DNA from: Oxyruncus cristatus
Lineage: Eukaryota; Chordata; Aves; Passeriformes; Cotingidae
Assembly: GCA_013399855.1 (NCBI GenBank)
Contig: VXAY01005672.1
Location: 399,241 to 463,240 of the forward strand
Length of the DNA: 64,000 nt
Direction of reading: 5' to 3'
Part shown: positions 12,901 through 22,992 of the stretch, piece after piece
How the letters are laid out: every line of letters begins with the position of its first letter
How positions within the stretch are numbered: position 1 is the stretch's first letter
Made by a program: the position numbers and the translations under genes
Notes under the pieces: generated by a model
What the model was told of the DNA's origin: nothing
The model's input: only the letters and a program-made list of their open reading frames with translations
Databases searched by the model: none

Positions 12901-15900
12901 TTTAAGACAGAGGCTTTCCACTCTCTGGTCCCCTTACAATGAGTTTTGCTGCTCCAAGTGTCACATCTGAGATGCCCAGAGCAATTATTTACTTACCTGT
13001 TGACTCACTGGGTGAGGACTTGGAATTGGTCTGGGGGATAAATCCTCATCTTCTACACCAGAGTCATGATCGCTCGCTGACAACTTGCTGGGTGAAGAGC
13101 CCTGGAGAGGACTAAAACCAAAATAAATCAAAGTAAAAACGTTTGGTTGTCAGATGTGGCAGCAGTAACATGAAATTTCATGTTTTTCACTGTGCCATCT
13201 ACAGTGCAATATCAGCATCATTTTTCCAAGGAGCAGTTGCTATCCATCTTCTCCCTGGTTAGACAGGGAGTTCACACAGCAAATAGTTTTAAGATCAAAC
13301 AGGGAAAGTACAAATGCTGCTTCTGGGCAAAGAGATATTAACCCTCCTTCCCCACAGCCTCATACACACACACCTTTTAAGTGACATTCTAACAGCAAAG
13401 CACTGATTTATACTAAAGATAGGAGGTGCTACAGTAAAGATTGTAACATTGTTTGAAGGAAAATAAAGGCCATCTCAGTTATAGATAAAAATTTGATGGA
13501 TAAGCGAGGTTATTAAAAATTCCTAAATTTCAACCTATCCACGTCTCGGAGCTCTGAGAAGCGGGAAGAAAAAAGGAATTTTTACCAACTTAAGTAGATT
13601 TCAATCAGAGATTTGCTTCAAAGGACAGATCTCCAAGCTTAATACAGTGAACTAAGTCACATCAGTAAGGAAGCCCTTTCAGAAACATCGACTGTATAAA
13701 TTACGACCACCACTGCCAAGAGCAGAACTCTAGGCAGCTTCTCCTGGAATACAAGTCAACTCGACCATCTCACTTGAAAAATATTAACTCTAGGAATACA
13801 CAAAAGCACATACACAGATTTTAATGCGACAATATGTATGCACAGCTAAACTGACACATGGCACAGAAGAGGTCAAAAACCTCATCAAATAAACATTTAA
13901 TTTTTGCATATAAATGATGTCAAAGATTTACCTTCTGATTGGAAGTTTCTTGCAAACTCTGCTGAAGAACTCAGTTTCTGCATTTTGGTTTTCCGCACTC
14001 AACTCAAATTGGATAGGGGTCTTTTCTGAGGGTTCAACATTCTGGAAGAAAGCATTCCATATTTGTGAAGCATGAAACATTCAAACTTTCGATCACTGAG
14101 GTACCACTCCCAAAGAAACAGTTTTAAGGACGTTCATAGGATTATTTTCTGCTTGTCCTCTACTTTCAAATTTTTCACCACTACAAGAAGGGAGGCAACT
14201 TCCCTTCCTGTTTAACACTGTTCCCCTGCTATGCTGTGAAGTGGTTGGGCTAATTATAGCCATGAGCAGATGCTTCCTTGCTGTAACTGCTCAGACAATC
14301 CTCCACAAGACTTAACCACTATAGGAAACAGCAAATGTTCCTATACTGCTTCACACACCACTGCTGGGCAAGTCCTGGAGGCAACAGAAGTGAATCTCTG
14401 TGGAGAGGATGGTCATCTTCAGAAAGCTAAGCTGCACTTAGGCTAAAGTGGAAGGCAGACCTGAACAGGGAAATTTAGTTGGAAGAACACAGTAAACACA
14501 GCACAGGATACATATTAAAGTCGCTGCTTCTTTGCCAGAGCACAGCAGCACTTTCTGGGCAGATTAACAAATTAACTTCAGATTCTGAACAAGCCTAGGA
14601 AAACACGCAAGGAAATGACATTTCCTAGAATTTCCTCAAACCTTACTAGTTATGTTCCAGAGGCTGTATCACAAAATTCTTTCAAAGTTACTTAGCAAAA
14701 AGATAAAATTGTTCATACTTGATTTCTGTAGTGCAACAAGAGACCTGTTGATTAGTGACCACTACATTCCTTTTTGCATTCAACTTCAAGCAAAGCACTG
14801 CACTCAGCTTTGCTGTCTAGAAGGCATCACCCACAGCAGCTGTTAGATGTGGCCAGTGCACACCCAGCACGCCAGATTAAATGCTATAGGAAGTCTGAGC
14901 CTCTGCTCATAAAGACAAAGTCACTGGCAGGAGAGCACAACACAGCACATTTCAAAGACAGATCCTTAATGCTGCTAGAAAAGCGAGCAGTGCTGACTTT
15001 GGAAGTCATCTCCCAGTTTGAGGGACAAAGTGAATTTACAGCAGTCACCGGGAACAGGTAGCTTTGAAGAGCTACATCATTTTCAAGCACTGCAGTTCCA
15101 TTTGGGTCACATTATAAGTCAATTTTTAAAGCACCACGATGCAGTAGGAAACCAAGCCACTTACTTTGAAGAGCTGTGCTGTCTCATGGCAAGTTAAGAC
15201 CTGAAACCCCAGTTCAGCCTGTCCACTGCATGGAACACACTCATAAAACTCTGGTTCCTTGTGTGTCAATGGATAAAGCACAATAAGAAAGCGCCCAGAT
15301 TCCGAAAAAACCCTAAAACAGAAGAAAAATACACCTTCAAAAAAACTTAAACAGGAAGAAGGTCCTTAGATTCTCAATACAGGGAGCAAATTTGCACTCA
15401 GTTCAGCAAACTGGTGAATCACAGCACTTTGAGTGGTACTGAGCTACAGATGAAGCAGGTGGATTTACGATTGAAGGCACATACAAGAATCAAGGAAAAG
15501 TAGAGAAATTCATCTCCTTCAAACCTGTATGATCACTTAGTATTTAAATGACTTCCCGGAAGACTTCAAGAATGGCATAGAAGAAAACATCTGCAAAAGT
15601 GGTGCTGTGTTTAATTTTCTTTTTAGAATTCAACTGATGATGTATTATAGAGACACTTAGTGGTTCAGTTATCCATAAAAATAAAAAAAATTCTCATTAG
15701 CAAAGAAATTAAAAGAAAAAAAATATTGAAGGTTTTTTCCCTGAGAACAAGGAGTAACAAGTCAGCATTTAACACAGAAGTTCAAGGATAATGAGAATAA
15801 TGTGTTTCCAGGAAAAGGTAGCACTACTTTCTTTTTATAGCACATGCTTGTTTGTGGAATTTTTTTTGTTTGCTTTTTCTTTAAGTAATATATTTCTCTA

Positions 15901-18900
15901 AAGCAGTAGAAACAGGATGCTTGAAAAACATATTCACATACAACTTAGAGTTAAAAATGTTTGAGGTAGATTAACCAGTTAGCCTGCAGAGGTTAATTCT
16001 GTTTGCATGGTTCATCAAATCTCCCTAATCCAGTTCCATGATGAAATCAGTGAGAGATGATGAGAGTCAAGCATCTAACTTGCCTATCTAACAATCTAAT
16101 TGGGCTCTTATCTGTATTTGGATGTATTTAAGTTGTTAAGGGAAGGAATCCTATTCTGTAAGTACACACACATTTGTTCACCAGAGGTGGTTTTATTTTA
16201 TAGTCTAAAAACAGGTGTGGTCAAGCAGAAGTGCTTATGCATAGAGCATATTTTAAAGTTTCATTTAACCGAAGTGCAGTTTTAAACTGTAAACACCTGA
16301 ACTCCCTCCCAGCTTCCATGTAAATATAACTTGGCAAACCACAAGTGAAAAGATGTAGGGAATGAGGAATGATTATCTACTAACATCATATAGAAAAAAA
16401 ACCACCCCAGAATGCAAACACTATTAAAAAACCTGAATATTTAACAGGAAGGCATAACAGGGCTGTATTAGCTGCAAAGCAATATGTTTCAATATGCTGG
16501 CCAGGTACAACCAGGGATAAAGCTCACGTCAAAGAAAATACCCACATGAGAAGTTCAAAACCAAAACCAAAACCCCATCACTGTTTAAAGTATTATTTCC
16601 TGCTTACAGCTTCTTATTTAAACTAAAATGCAGTGACCTTCATGATATTAATGTTTACCCTCTTCTGTCTTTGAGATATCAGCCCAGCCTTCCAACAATT
16701 CAGTTACAGAAAATTCTTGAGGCAGAAACCAAAACCAGAGAGAACATTTAAAACAGACAGCTTTACCTCCACACAACATATAAATCACAGCATTCCATCA
16801 AATATCTCTGAACAGAGCCCATGTTGTCATGTATTTCTGTGGAACACATTTTCAGGCAGCAAATAGCTTCCATGTTTTACCTATAAAAGTGACTTGCCTT
16901 TCTTGAATTGAAGAACTGAATAAATATCGCAAGCAACAGGCCCAGACTTGAGGACTACAGATATGAGTAACTCCACTCAGCCAACTAGAAGTAAGAAAAA
17001 ATATCTAATTAGAGCCAGTTCTGTTACCAAATTTCCACTGTGGAATCCCTCAGATACATGTCAAATCAATGTGTATTAATCTGGACAAACAGAGCAAAAC
17101 ACTTACACTCCAACTAATGGCAGAGCATAAGCCTTGGGATCAGACTCAAGCAGCAAAAGTAATTTCCGTGTTTGGTCCATAGTAAGGTAGCTGAAAGAAA
17201 GCAAAAGTTTGGGGTTTTTTTTTCAGTATTTTTGAAGGCAATCTTTCAGAAAAGAATCCTGAAGAGGAAAAAGATGAGTTTAATAAAATACGGTAAGAAA
17301 AGAAGTTTGGGAAAAAAATAATCAAAACTACTCTCATTCCACACCTACAGCAACTCCTCAGCTTTTCATCCAGTCCCCATGTATGAAAGAATTATGAAGG
17401 ATAAAATGTACTTATTAGTACTACTAATTCTAGTACTTTAGTGAATACTAGAATTAGTATTCACAAAAAATCCAGAAGTGCAAGTCATGTTAAATTTGAA
17501 GAGTGACTGTCAGAGAGGCACTCGAAGTCTCTGTCCAAATAAAATGACATTCAGTTGCTTCAAATTATTTCCCTAATCTATCCTTAGCTCATCCTACTAA
17601 ATCAGTTCCCAGTCAGAATGATGACTCCTCAATACCATCTTAGAAGCATCATTACCAAAAGAAGCTTTGATTTGCATTCATCTGATTTTCATTCTAGGAC
17701 AAGCACTGATGTTGTTTAAAAAGCTGGATGGTGTTTATATTTATTATGTTATCTAGAGGTGTGTCTCCCTACCCCGGTAGGAAGATCCTTCTACTGAAGC
17801 CAAGAGCGAGAAGAACTTCTACTGAACCAGCCCATGTTTTTGCTCCACCCCATTTCCTGTTCCGTGTTCATAACTTCCAGCATTTTTCCAAGATCACAAG
17901 TTATGTTATTTTTATGCCAGCTATTTTACTAAAAAGAAAAGTAGAGGTGAGGTCTCTCCTACCTACCTCCTTTAAGAAAGGCAACAAACTGCCAGGCAAC
18001 TTTGACAGCTTTAGCAATACCCTCTACTCACCCACATTTACAGGTTCCTTGAACTTGTGCAATACTCATAGGGCTGTTCAAATTTCTTGCAAGGGCTGTT
18101 GGAATAATTGGGACAGACTTGACGGGCGTGTATTCCAAGGTATTTGCCACAGTAACAGAAGCCCAGTGAAAATTAAAATGTAGATTATCCAGGTTTTCTG
18201 TGAAAACAATGTGAGCTCTAACAGTGAGCAGTTTAGAGAGATCCAGTGATTCTTTACTGCACAGACTGTTCTGCAGACCCTAGAAACAAGGAAAAAAGAA
18301 GAGTTAAACACACTAAATTATCTTCCTGTGATTACCACAACTCAAGATGCATTACATTAGGAACTCAAATCATTCATCATAGCTACTATTGCAATTGGTA
18401 CTATACAAAAAGCCATTAACCCAGCTCTCTAAAGCTCACTGCTCTACCAAATATAATGACTAACGTAGAATACACTTGAAAATTAGTCATGTATACTTTA
18501 GCACTGTTTTATGATGTATTAAAAAACTTAGGGTTATTATATTTTTATATAAGTAACAGACAACTAGAAGGTTCAAGCTGATCTGTCGAAGTTTTCTTAC
18601 TTGCAATCAGGAAATTTGTAATTTAACATCTGGATGTATAATCACAAGAAAATTTAGATGTGAAGCAAGCTTCATTTCTGTTATAAAATACACACTAGAA
18701 CAACTACAGGGAAAAATTTACAGGAATGGAAGGTGGATTTAGTAGGCTATATGTCTACAGCAGAGCACAGAAATGACAGGCACAGTTACTATGGCTACTA
18801 ACCTACATCAGGCTTTACATGTTTCTGGTGAGCCACTTCCCTAGCAACACCTTATCAACAACTGCCTAAATGCTGCAATTCATTCGTGAGAGTTAAAAAA

Positions 18901-21900
18901 TAAAATAAGATTAAAAAAAAAGCTGTTTTCTCTTGTTTAAGTAAGTTTGCTGCAATCACTGTTTTGCTGGTTTTGGTGGTTAAACCAGCTGAAAAACTTT
19001 GGTCAGACAGCAAGATTTTACTCCGAGATTAAAGACTGGGTAATCCTTAAACACCTGTGATGACTAACTGATTTCAACAGTTTCCAATACACTTTTCAAT
19101 GACACTCAAGCAGCTCATTTCACATAATTAACTACATAGCCTTGCTTCAGCCATAAGCTCGCTGTGTTGGAAATCAAGCCCTGTGCATAGTCCAGCCTCC
19201 TGCCTAGCAGACAGTTTATTGTTTAAGAGACCCAGCTAAGAGCTGCCAACCTTGAAAGCCGAGCTGATATCTTCAGCACTGTGCACTACAACGTTATCTG
19301 AAGAAGGCCCCCAGGCATTAACTGTACATGGAATCAAAAAGTCTCCAGGAAGAGATGCAGTCGGAATTTTGCCCGATCCGCCAGCAACTTCTCGACCAGG
19401 ATCAAAGCGGTCTATTGTCAGCGTTACGCCTTCCCCATCTTTAAAAAAAACAAACAAAGTTAAGAGTCCAAGAGCAACAACTCAGGTTACTCAACAACAG
19501 CTTACTCAACCAGCCAATACCGACTGTCTACCTGGTGCTTAAAATTACCTTCACTTACTGCAAGGGCCCCAAGCAAAAAACAGGAAAGCGATTTCTGTTC
19601 GTTCTGCTTCGCATGGCGATAGGCAAGACGCAGGGTTTTCTCCAGCAGACATAACTTGGGATTTCTAAGGGGAGACAATTAGCAAGTTTAAGTCACAAAC
19701 CATCTTAACAGGAACATTTGGCTTGACTAGTCCAGCAAACCAACAGGAGGAGGGAAACAATTTTTCCTGTGGAGAATAAATAGCAAGGAGGGAGAAGAGT
19801 TCTTTCATTTTTTTCCCCAAGGAAAAGAAGCAACAATGAGAGAGAAAAGCTTTTTCATCTGAAGGGCACCATCGTCACAAGAACTAGAGATGAACACAAG
19901 TGAATTATTTTAATAGCATGCGGGAAAAGTTAGAAACATTAGAAGCAAAACACAGAACCTTTGAAAAGTCCCATAAGTTTAAAGAGTGGAATAGGCAAAA
20001 AAGCTTAACTAATTTTGAAGTGCTCATTAACTCATTTTAGCACTATATTTACTGTGGATGCTTAAAGCAGCAGCAGACTGGGCTCAGTGACACAGGAGTG
20101 CAAGTAGAGAGAAAGGTTAGGCAATTATAAAACTGTTATTTGGTAAAAACTAGTAAATTGGAACCTAGGGCAGTAAATACATCAGTGTTATTTTAGCTTG
20201 AGAGAGCTTATCTGATTTTGGCCTGAAAAGCAGTCAAAGTTGAAAATGAAGCTACTGGTTTAAGTGAATATGATGATGGTTCCTCATGCCCTACGTGCTC
20301 AAGATTAAGTGAAGTGCCTCCATAAAAGTAATTTATTTTAAACTTTGTTAAAATGTTGAGGTTTTAATATTAACTCAGAGAAGACTGTGTGGTAAATTCA
20401 AGTGGAGGCCCCTTATGTAAGGGCTATCCACCCTTACATGCACAAATACTTGATCTAATAACTACAGCAAGATTTTTGTAGCACCTACAGAAAGATTACC
20501 CATGTAAGTAATAATTATTAATTTTTACCCTCCATTTTGTTTTTCAAGTCAGATTTGGAATATCCCACCCTAGAAATTCTGAAGTGCTTCAGAGTCGCCT
20601 CTGGATTAATTCTAAGCAAACAATAAAAAACAAAACATAGGGACTTTTACATTTTAATCTGGATTACTGAAGCAAGTCAAATGCTTACTTGTAAGTTTTA
20701 CCTGAGACACACCATCTGCATCTCATTTGTAAAAAGACACATTTTTCACTGTATGTATTTAGAGACAAGTAAAAACATGTTGAAGAAAGCCAAAAACATG
20801 CAGTTACTTGAGAAAACTGAAAGAAACTAAGTTACTTTAGACTGAAACCCCTCCAGCCCACTTGACTGTGCTACACCACAGAAAGGGGAACTCGAATCTT
20901 TCCAATAAAAATCCCTGTGTGCTTATAACATAAAAGCCTTTGTGTCTTGCCATACAACAGAATCAAAAGGCAAAATGAGGCTTTGAATCAAGCAATTGAT
21001 GATTTATTTTAACCTTCAGCTTCACAAAAAAGGTTATGGATACCTGTAGTAGGTAACGTGTGCGCCAATGACATCACCCATGGGGACCGGGTCCCAAAGT
21101 GCACATTTGGACAGAGGGAAACTGAAAGGGACCATCCTCTCGGAAACAAATCTGGGAAGAAGAACACAGGGATAAAAAAATGGATAAAGGTACATCGTCA
21201 TTTTATAATGCTTAAAAGAAGGAGCAAAGGTGTGACACAGTAAAAACAAGAAATAGGATACATAAGCTGTTGTGTTTTTTTTTTTTGTTTGTTTCAAGTC
21301 CAGCTCNTTGGACAGAGGGAAACTGAAAGGGACCATCCTCTCGGGAACAAATCTGGGAAGAAGAACACAGGGATAAAAAATGGATAAAGGTACATCGTCA
21401 TTTTATAATGCTTAAAAGAAGGAGCAAAGGTGTGACACAGTAAAAACAAGAAATAGGATACATAAGCTGTTGTGGTTTTTTTTTTGTTTGTTTCAAGTCC
21501 AGCTCAACAAAGCAGGAAGTTTGTCCTACGAAGTTGTCAGAGTTACAATGTCAACACAAAACTTTTATTTTCCACCTGACAGTTTCTTCATGCAGCCTTG
21601 GAAGATGTGTAGGCCAAAATACAAGTTTGTGGATAAAGCCCAACAAAAAGCTGCTCTGGATGGAGTTAGGGAAGAAGTTATCAGTAATTAGAAACTCCCA
21701 TAGCACACAGAAAAGCTTGATTTACTAAACTTAACATTAGATCAGCCTCCCAAAGCCCTGTTTTAGTCGCTTTATTTAAGGCAAGCACACAATCCACTTA
21801 AGCTTTAATGACTGCTGAAATAAAGCTGAAATAAAGCTTTGGCCTGACTCAAACAATATAGTGCAAAACTTGCCATCAGACTTCAAAGAGCCCTGAAGAA

Positions 21901-22172
21901 ATTAGTATGTAACTACATGAATTTACTTACACGGGCGGATTTTTTTGAGTCTCGTAAACCAATTATATTTAGTAAAATACAAAACAATTGACAGCCAACA
22001 CCACATGGCAAATCCCTCAACACCTTTTAACAAATAAGCGAGAAGTTTCTTTAGAAGCTATTTGTAGCGCAAAACTTTGCCAAGAAAAGGTGCTTCCTTT
22101 GCGTTTCCTCAAGCTGCCAGGAAAGGACTGTATTTTTAAGGCAGTCCTTCAAGGAACTCACCCACCTCTCAT
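3139..22172 (-). CDS. STIL: STIL centriolar assembly protein (gene span, spliced)
   Basis: STIL is the scaffold that brings CPAP/CENPJ and SAS-6 to the nascent procentriole and binds and activates PLK4. Sixteen coding segments joined in phase give about 1308 codons (human about 1287). Visible landmarks are: an N-terminal conserved region (residues 1-340); the proline motif PRPIPSPHP that in the family binds the CPAP G-box (about residues 393-401); a low-complexity Ser/Pro/Cys-rich middle; a short coiled coil, [12 protein letters not shown] continuing IQRLLEAQ (about 745-764), which is the PLK4/self-association element; the STAN motif (about 1000-1080), which binds SAS-6; and the conserved end RQLPKLF. 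Splice sites are GT-AG except one GC-AG intron. The gene is head-to-head with CMPK1 across a CpG island, and its introns are short. I saw no transposon in the introns, only A/T-rich simple sequence. The start codon is the least certain part. Confidence 0.97.
5779..6026 (-). CDS. STIL: STIL coding exon 15 (start of STAN motif)
   Basis: Starts [10 protein letters not shown] as in human GQVNHLLNSS and carries [20 protein letters not shown], the first half of the STAN (STIL/Ana2) motif used to bind SAS-6. The donor is CCAG|GTAAAA and the acceptor CTGTAG. Confidence 0.96.
6636..6828 (-). CDS. STIL: STIL coding exon 14
   Basis: Encodes [20 protein letters not shown] and ends [12 protein letters not shown], matching human PSDNQKIYQDLL. 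The acceptor is CTTGCAG and the donor CTG|GTAATT. Confidence 0.94.
8103..8130. repeat. (AAAATT)-type simple repeat
   Basis: Three tandem ATTAAAAA-like units in a STIL intron. Confidence 0.8.
8720..8945 (-). CDS. STIL: STIL coding exon 13
   Basis: Encodes [14 protein letters not shown], an acidic SKEDISISI stretch and [14 protein letters not shown], collinear with human ASLFWNAAGE and SSLKAVDIPSFEES. The donor is CA|GTAAGT and the acceptor TCCTAG. Confidence 0.95.
9703..9868 (-). CDS. STIL: STIL coding exon 12 (second half of coiled coil)
   Basis: Opens with IQRLLEAQA, continuing the coiled coil from the previous exon in phase 0, and closes with [12 protein letters not shown] as in human GVSIAVSTG. 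The acceptor is GTTACAG and the donor G|GTAACG. Confidence 0.95.
11172..12224 (-). CDS. STIL: STIL coding exon 11 (largest exon; first half of coiled coil)
   Basis: A 351-codon exon. It starts [17 protein letters not shown] and runs through a poorly conserved Ser/Pro/Gln-rich region with a Cys cluster ([10 protein letters not shown]) and the conserved NSWQG. It ends [18 protein letters not shown] then [10 protein letters not shown], the first half of the coiled coil that binds PLK4. The donor is CAG|GTTTGT, a weaker GT site. Confidence 0.97.
12997..13111 (-). CDS. STIL: STIL coding exon 10 with CPAP-binding proline motif
   Basis: Encodes [19 protein letters not shown] then [14 protein letters not shown]. 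The [10 protein letters not shown] and PRPIPSPHP strings are hallmarks of STIL. In the family this proline motif docks on the CPAP/CENPJ G-box (TCP domain). The donor is CAG|GTAAGT. Confidence 0.97.
13932..14041 (-). CDS. STIL: STIL coding exon 9
   Basis: Encodes [20 protein letters not shown] then [16 protein letters not shown], matching human NVEPPDKNPI and [10 protein letters not shown]. The acceptor is TTCCAG and the donor AG|GTAAAT. Confidence 0.95.
15165..15312 (-). CDS. STIL: STIL coding exon 8
   Basis: Encodes [26 protein letters not shown] and [13 protein letters not shown], collinear with human VFSESGNFIIVLY and [13 protein letters not shown]. The donor is AAA|GTAAGT and the acceptor TTTTAG. 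Confidence 0.96.
16898..16984 (-). CDS. STIL: STIL coding exon 7, followed by a GC donor
   Basis: Encodes [20 protein letters not shown] and LFSSSIQE. The last two bases, AG, are followed by GCAAGT, a typical GC-type donor. Joining here restores QER|VFSESG as in human. The nearest GT donor (ATAG|GTAAAA, about 16 nt downstream) would break the frame. Confidence 0.93.
17107..17190 (-). CDS. STIL: STIL coding exon 6
   Basis: Encodes [20 protein letters not shown] and YALPLVG, matching the human [19 protein letters not shown] block. The acceptor is TTTCAG and the donor GT|GTAAGT. Confidence 0.95.
17422..17459. repeat. Perfect inverted repeat, 14-bp arms
   Basis: Arms TACTAATTCTAGTA (17422-17435) and TACTAGAATTAGTA (17446-17459) are exact reverse complements around a 10-nt loop, within a STIL intron. 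They could form a hairpin; no known RNA family was recognised. Confidence 0.8.
18032..18279 (-). CDS. STIL: STIL coding exon 5
   Basis: Encodes [25 protein letters not shown], then [11 protein letters not shown] and QVQGTCKC. These are strongly collinear with human LHWAAVTLAN and [12 protein letters not shown]. The donor is GG|GTGAGT and the acceptor TTTCTAG. Confidence 0.95.
19251..19438 (-). CDS. STIL: STIL coding exon 4
   Basis: Encodes [16 protein letters not shown], then [12 protein letters not shown] and DISSAFK, nearly identical to the family N-terminal block. The acceptor is an unusual TTTTTTTTAAAG and the donor AAG|GTTGGC. Confidence 0.95.
19549..19664 (-). CDS. STIL: STIL coding exon 3
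   Basis: Encodes [20 protein letters not shown] followed by [12 protein letters not shown], matching the human NPKLVV...RLAYRHAKQ block. The donor that keeps the frame is GAAG|GTAATT at 19548. A stronger-looking GTAAGT lies 10 nt inside the exon (19558-19553) but would shift the frame. Confidence 0.93.
21044..21151 (-). CDS. STIL: STIL coding exon 2
   Basis: Encodes [15 protein letters not shown]...[11 protein letters not shown]...THVTYY-type N-terminal sequence, collinear with human STIL (SKCALW and TYYR/SYYR are the anchors). The acceptor is CCCAG and the donor AG|GTATCC. The 5' half of this exon is copied at 21308-21352, where the sequence looks like an assembly duplicate. Confidence 0.93.
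21107..21306. repeat. First copy of a 200-bp direct duplication
   Basis: Nearly identical to 21308-21505; the differences seen are single-base, mostly in homopolymer runs (A7 versus A6, the length of the T run) plus CGGAAAC versus CGGGAAC. This copy contains the 5' part of STIL coding exon 2 and its upstream intron. Confidence 0.93.
21308..21505. repeat. Second copy of the 200-bp duplication (probable assembly artefact)
   Basis: Starts directly after a lone N at 21307 and repeats 21107-21306. It carries a truncated copy of STIL coding exon 2 (acceptor plus the residues up to PLS). The single N at the junction suggests two overlapping contigs that were not merged, or two haplotypes, rather than a real duplication. 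Confidence 0.85.
22162..22172 (-). CDS. STIL: STIL candidate first coding exon (start codon)
   Basis: On the minus strand an ATG with A at -3 (22172-22170) is followed by AGA GGT GG and a strong GTGAGT donor (22161-22156). Joined to the next exon it reads [13 protein letters not shown], matching in length the human internal segment MNTR-FPSSRMVPF. The codon phase (2 nt + 1 nt) fits. Human STIL starts 11 residues earlier, and no counterpart of that leader was seen. Alternatives are an unlocated start exon or initiation at the Met of MVPF in the next exon. A possible acceptor, AATCAG, lies just upstream. Confidence 0.45.
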
Positions 22173-22413
22173 GTTTCTAGCGGCACTCAACTGATTCCCG
22201 TTCAAAGTCAAAACCAAAACAAGTCAAATAAGCCAAACCAAAATAAACACCACATTTAAGTTTGCAAAAGGAGAAACTCCTTTAGAGCCCCGGCTTCCAC
22301 TAGTTTTTTGGCAAGCAGGAGGCAGAACCACTCCCTCCCATAGCTCTTTACACCCAGAGGAGCACTCGCAGAGGGGCTGGGGGCGATGCGGGCCCGCCCG
22401 GCGCATAGAAGGT

Positions 22414-22600
22414 ACCTCAGATCCAGGTCAAGTCGAATGGGGTCGGGTCAGGGCAGGGCCGCAGCTCTGCCCACCCTCCTCCTCCTGTCCCCGGTGCGGG
22501 ACCTGCCCACTGCGGCCCGTGGGGCAGCGGAGGGGCCCTACGGGAGGAGTAGGGCCGGTCCCCCAGAGCTCCGTAAGAAACCCCCAAAGCCACCGCGGGC
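22414..22600 (-). other. STIL: Probable STIL non-coding exon 1 and donor
   Basis: Within the CpG island, CTGAG|GTACCT on the minus strand (exon end 22416, donor 22415-22414) is a plausible first-exon donor feeding the start exon near 22170. The transcription start is not defined; the upper limit is a guess. Confidence 0.35.
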
Positions 22601-22860
22601 CCGCCGGTCCCGCCCGCTCCGGCGCCTTCTGCGGCCGCTGCCCGCCCCCCGCTCCCCGCGGGCCAATCAGAGCGCGCGACCCGCCCCCTCAGCCCGCTCT
22701 GGGCCAATCGACGCGCTGCGGGCGGACGGTCCGCTCGGCCAATCCGAGCGCGCCCCGGGCAAACCAACCGCCAGCGCGCGCGCAGGGGGTTTAAAAATGC
22801 CCTTAGCGGGGCGGGTAGCGCGCAAGCGCAGTGCGGTGGCGCGGCGGCGTTGCCATGGCA
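22600..22860. promoter_or_regulatory. Shared STIL/CMPK1 bidirectional promoter
   Basis: CpG-rich DNA between divergent genes. Three CCAAT boxes lie in the same orientation at 22663-22667, 22704-22708 and 22739-22743, spaced 41 and 35 bp, each embedded in GC boxes. A palindrome-like GCGCAAGCGCAG lies near 22820. Closely spaced CCAAT arrays bound by NF-Y are typical of TATA-less, cell-cycle-linked promoters. Binding is inferred, not shown. Confidence 0.7.
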
Positions 22861-22899
22861 GCGCGGGGCGCCGCCGGGTCCTTCCCAGCCCGGCTGTGG

Positions 22900-22959
22900 C
22901 GGGTGAACCGCGAATCGGCACCTCCGGGCCGGGTGAGCCGCGAACCGGCACTCCCGGTC
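22900..22959. repeat. Two tandem 30-bp GC-rich units at the edge of the sequence gap
   Basis: Two 30-bp units share GGGTGA-CCGCGAA-CGGCA with a few substitutions. They lie 33 bp before the N run, so a longer array could be part of the missing sequence. Confidence 0.7.
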
Positions 22960-22992
22960 CTGCTGCAGCGCCGCTCTGGCTTGGCCCTTTTC

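Noticed and set aside
17728..18183. 151-codon plus-strand frame
   Set aside because: It overlaps a genuine STIL exon on the opposite strand and has no family resemblance.
20415..20439. 9-bp inverted repeat (ATGTAAGGG / CCCTTACAT)
   Set aside because: Arms this short are expected by chance in 64 kb, with nothing else around to support a function.
21308..21352. A second STIL exon 2
   Set aside because: It is a truncated copy beside a lone N, most simply an assembly duplicate rather than a real alternative exon.
22858..22992. ATG in strong context (GCCATGG) opening a frame that runs into the N gap
   Set aside because: It could be a CMPK1 N-terminal extension, but the translation resembles no part of CMPK1 and includes the 30-bp tandem repeat, so I did not call it exon 1.
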